Shown here: positions 44,741-50,965 of the stretch, one piece after another
Numbering within the stretch: the stretch's first letter is position 1
Layout of the letters: the number at the start of each line of letters is the position of its first letter
NCBI GenBank assembly: GCA_030446685.1
Contig: JAUJMV010000008.1
Location: 132,071-183,035, forward strand
Reading direction: 5' to 3'
Length of the DNA: 50,965 bases
From: Thermomicrobiales bacterium
GTDB lineage: Bacteria; Chloroflexota; Chloroflexia; Thermomicrobiales; CADCWN01
Position numbers and translations under genes: made by a program
The notes under the pieces: generated by a model
What the model was told of the DNA's origin: nothing
Databases searched by the model: none
The model's input: only the letters and a program-made list of their open reading frames with translations

Positions 44741-45540
44741 ATGACGATACTGGACGGCGCGGTCGGCGTCGAGCGGGGCGGGCTGACCCGGCGGATCATC
44801 CCCTGCCTCGACGTCGCCGGCGGGCGCGTGGTCAAGGGCACCCAGTTCCTCAACCTGCGCGACGCCGGCGACCCGGTCGAGCTGGCCGCCTACTACGACG
44901 CCGAGGGCGCGGACGAGCTGACCTTCTACGACATCACCGCCTCCAGCGACGAGCGCGCGACGATGCTCGACGTCGTCCGGCGCACCGCGCGCCAGGTCTT
45001 CATCCCCTGACCGTCGGCGGCGGCGTCCGCACGGTCGACGACATCTACCACCTGCTGCGCGCCGGGGCCGACAAGGTCAGCATCAACACCGCCGCGATCG
45101 CGAATCCGGGGCTGATCGCCGAGGGGGCCGCGCGCTTCGGCAGCCAATGCATCGTCCTCTCGATCGACGCGATGTCGCGGCCGGGCGGCGGCTGGGAGGT
45201 CTACACCCACGGCGGGCGGCGCGCGACCGGCATCGACGCGGTCGAATGGGCGCGGCGCGGCGTCGCACTCGGCGCGGGCGAGATCGTCCTCAACAGCATC
45301 GACGCCGACGGCACGCTGGAGGGCTACGAATTGGCGCTGACTGCGACGGTCGCGGCGGCGGTGCGCGTGCCGGTCGTCGCCTCGGGCGGGGCCGGCACGC
45401 TGGAGCACCTGCGCGACGCGCTCGCCGCCGGGGCGCACGCGGTGCTGGCCGCCTCGATCTTCCACTACCGCACCCACAGCGTGCGCGAGGCGAAAGCCTA
45501 CCTGGCCGCGCGGGGCCTCCCCATGCGGGACGCCCCGTGA
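44741..45540 (+). CDS. hisF: Imidazole glycerol phosphate synthase, cyclase subunit HisF (one frameshift)
   Basis: A (beta/alpha)8 barrel cyclase that uses ammonia from HisH to make imidazole glycerol phosphate and [25 protein letters not shown] holds the first catalytic Asp. [16 protein letters not shown] follows. VFIP then breaks and resumes [20 protein letters not shown] in another frame, one C short in the CCCC run near 45006-45009. [35 protein letters not shown] (second catalytic Asp) and [13 protein letters not shown] complete it. ATG 44741 has GGAGG six bases upstream; the ATG at 44735 touches that site. A conserved housekeeping gene broken at one homopolymer base is most likely a sequencing error. 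Confidence 0.92.
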
Positions 45541-45691
45541 TTGCGGATTGCGGATTGCGGAGTAGTCACGGGGCAGCGAAAGGGGCATCCGGCGATCATG
45601 GAGTTGGGCACAGGACACCACCGGATCCGGAGCAGGGGATGGGGCGGAGGCACTTCCCCAATCCGCAATCCGCAATCCGCAATCCGCAATG
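45538..45691. repeat. Heptad inverted repeat from the hisF stop to the next start codon
   Basis: The left arm 45538-45563 is ATTGCGG repeated three times, beginning at the hisF TGA. The right arm 45655-45691 is the complement CCGCAAT repeated four to five times, and its last unit contains the ATG (45689) of the following membrane-protein gene. The element therefore spans the junction from stop to start exactly. Confidence 0.85.
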
Positions 45692-46270
45692 GCTGAGTGG
45701 CTGCTGGCTCGCCCCCGCCGGTTGCACCGCCTGGCGACGGCGGGGCTGCTGCTGGCCGCCCTCGTCGCCGGGGCCGACTCGTTCGCCCGCTCGACGCCGG
45801 GCGGTCTCTCGCCGGACGTCCTCGCCCTGACCTACCTCTTCGACCTGGTCGCCTGGATCGTCGTCGCCCTCAGCGCCGCCGCCGAGGCGTTCATCGCCGG
45901 CCTCACGGCGCCGCGCCCGCGCCCCGGCGGGCGCCCGCACTACCTGATCGTCTTCGCGATCGGCCTGGCGATCGCCGCCGTCTTCCTCCTCCTCCTGCTC
46001 TTCTTCGGCACCCTCACGCCCGAACAACTCGGCCTGCCCGGCCGGCTGATCAAGGCCGCCACCGCCGGGATGCTCCCCCTCGTCACCGGCGTCGCCCTCA
46101 CCGCCGGCCTGACGATCCTCTGGGTCGCCGCCCTCCGCCCGCGCCTCGAAGCGCACCTCGAAGCGCGCATCGCCGAGTACGAGCGCGGCCGGGGCGCGGC
46201 GGGCCGGGGGCCGGGGGCCGAAGGGCGCGCGGCGAAGGGCCGCGGGCGAGGGCCGAAGGCCGGCGGCTGA
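45689..46270 (+). CDS. Integral membrane protein of unknown function
   Basis: A 193-residue protein with about four membrane segments: LATAGLLLAALVAGADSF, ALTYLFDLVAWIVVALSAAA, YLIVFAIGLAIAAVFLLLLL and MLPLVTGVALTAGLTILWVA. A charged, Gly/Arg-rich cytoplasmic tail follows, whose last 27 residues come from GGGCCGA-like tandem DNA. The start ATG lies inside a heptad repeat (CCGCAATGG), with no recognisable ribosome site; initiation may depend on coupling to hisF or on another start such as a downstream codon. I know no family for it. Confidence 0.6.
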   Translation: MAEWLLARPRRLHRLATAGLLLAALVAGADSFARSTPGGLSPDVLALTYLFDLVAWIVVALSAAAEAFIAGLTAPRPRPGGRPHYLIVFAIGLAIAAVFLLLLLFFGTLTPEQLGLPGRLIKAATAGMLPLVTGVALTAGLTILWVAALRPRLEAHLEARIAEYERGRGAAGRGPGAEGRAAKGRGRGPKAGG

Positions 46271-46294
46271 CCCCGCCAAACCCCGCCCGGCATG

Positions 46295-46377
46295 GCACGG
46301 CCCGCCCCTCTCCTCGCGGGGAATTTGAACACCCATAAGCTGGCACGGCCTACCCCCCTCTCCTCGCAGGAGAGGGG
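46295..46377. repeat. CCCCTCTCC repeat pair downstream of the membrane-protein gene
   Basis: GGCACGGCCCGCCCCTCTCC at 46295 onward is repeated, slightly diverged, at 46342 onward. The second copy contains the hairpin CCCCTCTCCTCGCAGGAGAGGGG (stem 10 bp, 46355-46377). It lies between convergent genes and could terminate both. It is related in sequence to the hairpin at 21539-21564. Confidence 0.55.
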
Positions 46378-46404
46378 CCGGGGGAGAGGTCCGCCCCTCG
46401 CCCC

Positions 46405-47157
46405 CTACGGATTGTCGTAGATATTGAGCGAACCCAGCATCGGCGCGAAGTAGAGCCGGGCGTTGTCCTGGAAGCGCGGCGCGCGCGAGAGGAAGACGAA
46501 GCCCCAGCCCGCGCCGTCGCGCTGCGCGATCCCGGTGTACAGGTAGAGACTGGTCCCGTTCGCGTCGCAGAGGCCGCCCACCGTCGCGAAGGTCAGCCCC
46601 GCGGCCTGGGCCGTGCCGGTCTCCTCGTCGGCGGTCTGCGTGCAGAGCCGGTCCGCCCAGCTCTCGAACCAGCGGTCCCGCAGGACGCTCGGACTGATCC
46701 CGGGCGGCACATCCCCGACCGTGTCGACGATCGCGACCTCCGATTCCCCCGCCGAGGTGAAGACGATCCGCCCGACGTTGGCCTGGCTATCGTCCAACTG
46801 CCAGTCGGGCGGATAGGCGATGGCGAAGGGCGATTCCGCGGTTCCCCGGTAGATCTTCCAGCCCTGCGGGATCGTCCCGAGCGGATTCTGCGTGCCGGGC
46901 GTGGCCGTGCGGACGCGGGTGGCGGTGGCGCGGCTTTGGCGCGGCGGGGTCGGCTGCTGCTCTGGCCTGCCGGGCGTCGGGGTCGTCCCGCCGCGCGCCG
47001 CCGGGGTCGGGTTGGCCGCGCCCCGCCCGCTGGTCACCGTCGGCTCGGGCACGGGCGACCCCTCGCGCACCGTGACCGCGGCGAACCCCTGATTGCCGCA
47101 CGCCAGCAGGCCGAGGAGGGTCAGGAGGCAGAGACAGCGGCTGCTTCGCCGGAGCAT
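46405..47157 (-). CDS. Secreted lipoprotein
   Basis: A 250-residue protein with a lipoprotein signal: MLRRSSRCLCLLTLLGLLAC, the lipobox being LLAC with Cys20. Residues 30-90 form a Thr/Pro/Arg-rich linker of the kind seen in envelope proteins. The mature domain (from about 95: GWKIYRGTAESPFAIAYPPD, and NVGRIVFTSAGESEVAIVDT) resembles small PsbP/MOG1-like or extracellular folds only in general pattern. ATG 47157 is chosen because it begins the signal sequence; the Met at 47262 would bury it. It is transcribed opposite to the his block and downstream of a small membrane-protein gene. Confidence 0.7.
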   Translation of the reverse strand: MLRRSSRCLCLLTLLGLLACGNQGFAAVTVREGSPVPEPTVTSGRGAANPTPAARGGTTPTPGRPEQQPTPPRQSRATATRVRTATPGTQNPLGTIPQGWKIYRGTAESPFAIAYPPDWQLDDSQANVGRIVFTSAGESEVAIVDTVGDVPPGISPSVLRDRWFESWADRLCTQTADEETGTAQAAGLTFATVGGLCDANGTSLYLYTGIAQRDGAGWGFVFLSRAPRFQDNARLYFAPMLGSLNIYDNP

Positions 47158-47284
47158 GAGTTTCGCCTTCCACCAACTACAGGCGACCGAGCATCGCCGC
47201 CAGCGCGCGGAGGACTGGCCTGGCTGAGCCCCCATTATCGGGCGTGGGCGGGGGAATGGCAAGGGAAGGGGGACCGCGCCGTCC

Positions 47285-47695
47285 TCACTGGAACCGCCGG
47301 TCGAGCCAGCGATAACCGAGGAGGAAGCCGACGCTGCCCACGATGACCAGCAGCAGCGTGATGCCGACGATGCCGAACATCCCCAGCGGTTCCTGCTTGT
47401 TCATGGCATCTTGGATGCGCGGAAACCGGTCCACGATGGCGATAACGCCGAAGAGCGTCGCGACGATCGGGACGGCGCTGAACGCTATCGCGCCGAAGAC
47501 GACCGTCATGGACTGCGGGGCGACGTAGAGCATCCCCGCCACCAGCGCCACCGCCCCCGCGAGCATGATCGCGACGCCGACGCGCTCCGGCAAGAACCCC
47601 AGGGCGACGCCGATCCGGCCGGCGCCGATCGCGATGAGCGAACCGATGATCATCCGGTGGACGTTCGCGGTGAGTCTGCCGAGACGGTCTTTCAT
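47285..47695 (-). CDS. Small integral membrane protein
   Basis: A 136-residue protein with four hydrophobic helices: MIIGSLIAIGAGRIGVALGF, VGVAIMLAGAVALVAGMLYV, SMTVVFGAIAFSAVPIVATL and FGIVGITLLLVIVGSVGFLL. The ends are short and charged (MKDRLGRLTANVHR; RWLDRRFQ). There is no motif that indicates transport or enzyme activity, and I recognise no family. It lies 22 bp downstream of the methyltransferase stop in the same direction, so it may share its transcript. Confidence 0.65.
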   Translation of the reverse strand: MKDRLGRLTANVHRMIIGSLIAIGAGRIGVALGFLPERVGVAIMLAGAVALVAGMLYVAPQSMTVVFGAIAFSAVPIVATLFGVIAIVDRFPRIQDAMNKQEPLGMFGIVGITLLLVIVGSVGFLLGYRWLDRRFQ

Positions 47696-47716
47696 CCCCC
47701 GCAGTCTAACACGACG

Positions 47717-48454
47717 CTAGGCCGGCTTGCCCCAGACGACCTGGCCGTAAATGTGCAGTTCCACGCTGTCCCCCCCAGCGTGCCGGGCGATCGCCGCGCG
47801 CGCCTCCCGGTCGAAGGCCGCGGCCGCCTCCGCCGGCATCCGCTCGCGCGAGAAGCCGTTGCGCGCGTGGAACGACTCGACGTAGTCGCCGATCGCCTGC
47901 CGGAAGGACACCGGCGCGGTGCGCCGCTCGCCAACCTTGCGGAAGAGGCCGCGCCGCTCCAACTCCTCGACCAGGTTGTAGGGCCGGTAGTCCCGGTTGG
48001 TCGAGTAGCGATCGATGATCGGCTGCAAGTCGGCGGCCCACGGCACAGGGCGCTGGCCCTCGCCGACGATGGCGAGGAACGCGCGCGGCGTCAGCAGCGT
48101 CGCGAAGCGCGGCAAGACCACGTCCCAAGCCATCCAGTGCAGGCTCGCCCCGGCGGTGATCAGCGCGTAGGGCGGGCGGGTCGCCACCTCCTCCACCGGC
48201 CCCTCGATCCAGGTCAGGTTGGCCCGGTCGGCAGGCGCTCGCGACCAGCGCCGCCAGCGGGCGCGCGGCGCGCGACCCGTCCCGCACCCCACGTCGAGCA
48301 CCGCGCGCGGCTCGTCGGCGATCAGCCCGGCAAGGATGGCGAATGTCTCCGTCGGGTACGGCGGGCGGTGCCGGTACGCCTCCGCCACGCTCTGGTCCTT
48401 GAACTGCGCGCCATACCGCGGGCCGAGGTGGGCCGGCTTGGGCTGCATGGTCAT
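47717..48454 (-). CDS. Class I SAM-dependent methyltransferase with damaged core
   Basis: The N-terminus FKDQSVAEAYRHRPPYPTET is typical of small methyltransferases, and motif I is VLDVGCGTGRA. Directly after it the frame reads PRARWRRWSRAPADRANLTW, whereas another frame gives ARPLAALVASA. Compared with relatives, about 20-30 residues, including the acidic motif II, seem to be missing or scrambled. The rest (LITAGASLHWMAWDVVLPRF, FHARNGFSRERMPAEAAAAF) is intact. Either a local deletion with a frameshift or an assembly fault is present, so activity is doubtful as read. ATG 48454 overlaps the stop of the DUF6941-like gene by four bases. Confidence 0.65.
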   Translation of the reverse strand: MTMQPKPAHLGPRYGAQFKDQSVAEAYRHRPPYPTETFAILAGLIADEPRAVLDVGCGTGRAPRARWRRWSRAPADRANLTWIEGPVEEVATRPPYALITAGASLHWMAWDVVLPRFATLLTPRAFLAIVGEGQRPVPWAADLQPIIDRYSTNRDYRPYNLVEELERRGLFRKVGERRTAPVSFRQAIGDYVESFHARNGFSRERMPAEAAAAFDREARAAIARHAGGDSVELHIYGQVVWGKPA

Positions 48455-48894
48455 GAATGCGCCGCCGCGCCCGGCGCGGGCGATACCTTGAATGATGAAC
48501 GCATCACCTCGCGCCCATCCAGGCGCAGGACCACCGCGTAGATGCCGGCACGTTCAAACTTCAACCCGTTCAGGTTCAGGGCCAGCGGCAAGACCTGGTC
48601 TTGCCCGGGGGCGAGATGGGGCGGGCGACCCGCGATAATCGTTGCTTGCAGCGGGCCGGGCGGCGTCGCGAAGATCGACTGCCCCTCTTCGTCCACCACG
48701 TCCAATTCCAGGTCGTGAGGCCGGTTGGTCGCCGCCCACGGTACACGCAAACGTACCGCGACCCCCATGGACGGGTGGATCACGGGGAACGACAGCCCCG
48801 TGATCGTGTCCCACCCGGCGCCGTGGATGAAGTGCTTGCCTTGCACCGCGGCTACCGCGTCGGCCAGCACCATGTAATCAACGGTCATCGCCAT
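48451..48894 (-). CDS. DUF6941-like conserved protein
   Basis: A 147-residue protein starting MAMTVDYMVLADAVAAVQGK, then HFIHGAGWDTI, the pattern of the DUF6941 family common in actinobacteria and Chloroflexota; its function is not known. The body has an Ig-like beta pattern (VAVRLRVPWAATNRPHDLEL, and AGIYAVVLRLDGREVMRSSF). ATG 48894 is used; ATG 48888 also fits. It overlaps the methyltransferase by ATGA, so the two are coupled. It diverges from the toxin gene across an 85 bp gap. Confidence 0.6.
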   Translation of the reverse strand: MAMTVDYMVLADAVAAVQGKHFIHGAGWDTITGLSFPVIHPSMGVAVRLRVPWAATNRPHDLELDVVDEEGQSIFATPPGPLQATIIAGRPPHLAPGQDQVLPLALNLNGLKFERAGIYAVVLRLDGREVMRSSFKVSPAPGAAAHS

Positions 48895-48979
48895 TGCCCC
48901 CACCCCGCTGTTGTGCTCGCGCCGGGGATGTCTTACACTACGTCCATGATTGTAGGACAACGGCGGGAGGCCGTGCAAG

Positions 48980-49279
48980 ATGCATCCCCTGGAAGCCGAC
49001 GGCTTCGAGTGGGACGAGGCCAACGAGGAGTACTTGTTTCAACACCGCATCGCACCTTGGGAAGCGGAGGAAGTCTTCCTCAACGATCCGGTGTGCGTGC
49101 CCGATACCGGCAATCGTCCCAGGCGCTGGAAGCTGATCGGCCGGACCGCTGCGGGCCGCGCGCTGACCATCGTCGTTCAGGTCAAGGCGGACGAGGGTCT
49201 GCTGCGCGCGTTCACCGGCTGGCCCTGCACCCCCGGGGAACAGACCCGCTACTTGACAAAAAGGAAGGGCAGATCATGA
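48980..49279 (+). CDS. BrnT-like toxin
   Basis: A 99-residue protein of BrnT plan, a ribonuclease toxin with a RelE-like fold. The opening FEWDEANEEYLFQHRIAPWE, then AEEVFLNDP, matches the W-D-E-x-N...H...E-A-x-x-VF layout. GRTAAGRALTIVVQVKADEG and LLRAFTGWPCTPGEQTRY match the central strands and the C-terminal R-x-x-x-A/G-x-x-x-T/P-x-E-x-x-x-Y motif. The usual KHG is QHR here. ATG 48980 follows GGAGG at a slightly long distance. It overlaps the antitoxin start by four bases, the expected toxin-first order. Activity is inferred from the family. Confidence 0.75.
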   Translation: MHPLEADGFEWDEANEEYLFQHRIAPWEAEEVFLNDPVCVPDTGNRPRRWKLIGRTAAGRALTIVVQVKADEGLLRAFTGWPCTPGEQTRYLTKRKGRS

Positions 49280-49659
49280 GCCATGATCCACTGGATGCGG
49301 AGTTCTACCAAGCGCATCGAGACGATCCCGACGTATGGGGAGAACCGGAAGAGCCGCCGCAACGGAAGCGCCGGCCGGGGGCGGGGCTGGAGGCCACGAT
49401 CACCGTGCGGTTCTCAGCGGAGGAAGCGGAGACCATTCGCCGGCTGGCGAAAGAGGCCAACATGACCTATTCGGAGATCGTCAGGAGGGCGGTGCAGCAC
49501 TACACGCAGCCACGCTTCACCATCCAGGCCGGTGTTGTGCAGCATCCTTTCCACCACGAGCAGCACGGCCCGCCGGTTGAGGGGCAGGTGATCTACAGCG
49601 AGGCCAGCCAGGCGCTCATCGGCGCCTCATCAACCGGCACCAGCTCGTTCCTGAAGTAG
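49276..49659 (+). CDS. Ribbon-helix-helix antitoxin of the BrnT-like toxin
   Basis: A 127-residue protein. ATITVRFSAEEAETIRRLAK, then EANMTYSEIVRRAVQHY, is a ribbon-helix-helix DNA-binding domain in the middle. The acidic N-terminus (DAEFYQAHRDDPDVWGEPEE) resembles other BrnA-type partners, and the C-terminal 45 residues are polar and probably flexible. Start ATG 49276 overlaps the toxin TGA (ATGA). Such proteins neutralise the toxin and repress the shared promoter; here that would be the gap 48895-48979. Confidence 0.75.
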   Translation: MSHDPLDAEFYQAHRDDPDVWGEPEEPPQRKRRPGAGLEATITVRFSAEEAETIRRLAKEANMTYSEIVRRAVQHYTQPRFTIQAGVVQHPFHHEQHGPPVEGQVIYSEASQALIGASSTGTSSFLK

Positions 49660-49779
49660 GCATGGCCTCTGTCGCTCCACCACGCCGCGGACTACCGCAG
49701 CCCGGTCGGCAACTAGACGAAGAGGCGGCGGGAGTAATCTCCCGCCGCCCCGCACGCCCCGCTATTCGCGCTGCGCCGC

Positions 49780-50964
49780 TCAGTCGAGCAGCTCGAAGAT
49801 GCCGGCCGCGCCCTGGCCGCCGCCGACGCACATCGTCACCATGCCGTAGCGCCCGCCGCGCCGCCGCAGCTCGTCGAGCAACTGCACCGTCAGCTTCGCG
49901 CCGGTCGCGCCCATCGGATGGCCGAGCGCGATCGCCCCGCCGTTGACGTTGGTCTTCTCCAGGTCCAGGCCGAGTTCCTTGATCACCGCCAGCGACTGCG
50001 AGGCGAACGCCTCGTTCAGCTCGATCAGGTCGATGTCCGCCAGGGTCAGCCCGGCCAGCTTGAGGGCCTTCGGGATCGCGACGATCGGGCCGATCCCCAT
50101 CACCTCCGGCGGCACGCCGCCGACCGCGAAGGAGACGAAGCGTGCCAGCGGCTTCAGCCCGTGCGCCTCGGCGAACTCGCGCTCCATCAGCAGCACCGCC
50201 GCCGCCCCGTCGCTCGTCTGCGACGAGTTGCCCGCCGTGACCGTCCCCTTCGCCGCGAAGACCGGCTTCAGCTTCGCCAGCGCCTCGAGCGAGGTGTCGC
50301 GTCGCGGCCCCTCGTCGGTGTCGAACGTCGTCTCCCGCGTCTGCAGCCGCCCGCCCTCGTCCACGTAGGTGAACTTCACCGGCAGCGGCACGATGCTGTC
50401 CTTGAACCGCCCCGCGTCGATCGCCGCCGCCGCCCGCTGGTGCGAGCGCAGCCCGAAGGCGTCCTGCTCCTCGCGGCTGATCCCGTACTGGCGCGCGACG
50501 TTCTCGCCGGTCAGCCCCATCCCCAGGTAGACGTCCGGGTGCTCCGCCGCCAGGACCGGGTTGGCGGCCATCCGGCTGGAGCCGATCTGCACCATGCTCA
50601 TGCTCTCGGTGCCGCCGGCGATCGCGCACTGGCCGAACCCGGCCATGATCCGCTCCGCCGACTGCGCGATCGTCTGCAAGCCCGACGAGCAGAAGCGGTT
50701 GACCGTCTGCGCCGCGACGCTGTCCGGCAGCCCCGCGCGCAGGGCGGCGATCCGCCCGACGTTGAACCCCTGCTCCGCCTCCGGCACCGCGCAGCCGAGC
50801 GCCACGTCCTCGACCTCGCGCGGGTCGAGCCCCTCGGCGCGCTTCAGCACCTCGCCGATGACTGCCGCGGCCATGTCGTCCGGGCGGGTCGTGCGCAGCA
50901 TCCCGCGCGGCGCCTTCCCGACCGCGGTGCGCGCGCCCGCGACGATGACTGCTTCCTTGACCAT
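49780..50964 (-). CDS. Acetyl-CoA acetyltransferase / 3-ketoacyl-CoA thiolase
   Basis: A complete thiolase of 394 residues. [20 protein letters not shown] opens it. [20 protein letters not shown] carries the nucleophilic Cys near residue 90, and [10 protein letters not shown] follows. [39 protein letters not shown] (catalytic His) and [17 protein letters not shown] (second catalytic Cys) complete the active site. The sequence is closer to FadA/AtoB-type degradative thiolases. ATG 50964 is one base inside the window end, so the promoter is not visible. It is likely part of a fatty acid oxidation operon extending beyond the window. Confidence 0.9.
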   Translation of the reverse strand: MVKEAVIVAGARTAVGKAPRGMLRTTRPDDMAAAVIGEVLKRAEGLDPREVEDVALGCAVPEAEQGFNVGRIAALRAGLPDSVAAQTVNRFCSSGLQTIAQSAERIMAGFGQCAIAGGTESMSMVQIGSSRMAANPVLAAEHPDVYLGMGLTGENVARQYGISREEQDAFGLRSHQRAAAAIDAGRFKDSIVPLPVKFTYVDEGGRLQTRETTFDTDEGPRRDTSLEALAKLKPVFAAKGTVTAGNSSQTSDGAAAVLLMEREFAEAHGLKPLARFVSFAVGGVPPEVMGIGPIVAIPKALKLAGLTLADIDLIELNEAFASQSLAVIKELGLDLEKTNVNGGAIALGHPMGATGAKLTVQLLDELRRRGGRYGMVTMCVGGGQGAAGIFELLD

Positions 50965-50965
50965 G

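Noticed and set aside
45006-45540. hisF as two split genes
   Set aside because: The two parts form one continuous barrel when a single C is added to a CCCC run; there is no ribosome site before the second part.

Overview
The window is very GC-rich bacterial chromosome with few RNA signals: no rRNA, tRNA, CRISPR array or intact transposon was seen. The gene set points to Chloroflexota (Thermomicrobia-like), although nothing here is a strict taxonomic marker. The supporting features are two Uma2 proteins, a GpgS-type glycosyltransferase with a GH63 hydrolase, class II FBPase, a Rho with a Pro/Ala-rich N-terminal extension, a DUF6941-like protein and BrnT.

Layout. Positions 1-11990 are a long minus-strand block. 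Read in transcription order it holds a cystathionine-beta-synthase-like enzyme, a GH63-like hydrolase, a GT4 glycosyltransferase, a Usp-GpgS fusion and a histidine phosphatase, and then a sugar-acid set (SDR, enolase-superfamily dehydratase, sugar isomerase, L-rhamnose mutarotase). The first group looks like a glucosylglycerate synthesis and recycling locus. Positions 12341-16449 carry a small HTH-like protein, Uma2, ThuA, a Gfo/Idh/MocA oxidoreductase and a second histidine phosphatase. Positions 16640-26276 hold a double M16 peptidase, Uma2, TatC, an MFS transporter, a NERD protein, a decayed transposase and an M20 peptidase. Positions 26457-35454 hold a DnaQ-DinG helicase whose P-loop is split by an intein, then GlpX, Rho and a histone-deacetylase-like hydrolase. 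Positions 35713-40710 hold two methyltransferases and a LuxR-type ATPase regulator. Positions 41028-46270 hold an RNA-methylase-like protein, hisH-hisA-(coiled-coil gene)-hisF and a membrane protein. Positions 46405-50964 hold a lipoprotein, a membrane protein, a methyltransferase, a DUF6941-like protein, a BrnT-type toxin/antitoxin pair and a thiolase.

Three things stand out. First, the DinG intein has the signature of a class 3 intein: Ala1 and the Trp/Cys/Thr triplet. It sits between the Lys and Ser of Walker A and carries a LAGLIDADG endonuclease domain. Second, at least ten gene junctions hold hairpins built from short tandem units, usually 7 bp. The unit sequence differs from locus to locus but is matched by its complement on the other arm, and the arrays repeatedly run over the upstream gene's stop codon. 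Related arrays lie inside two reading frames. Third, the Usp-GpgS fusion sits beside a candidate phosphatase and a candidate hydrolase of the same pathway.

Caution: many conserved genes (rho, glpX, hisF, tatC, SDR, dinG, MFS, NERD, LuxR) are broken by single-base shifts. Several of these lie at runs of four or five G or C. This looks more like consensus indel error than mass pseudogenization, so the CDS entries below span the reconstructed genes.
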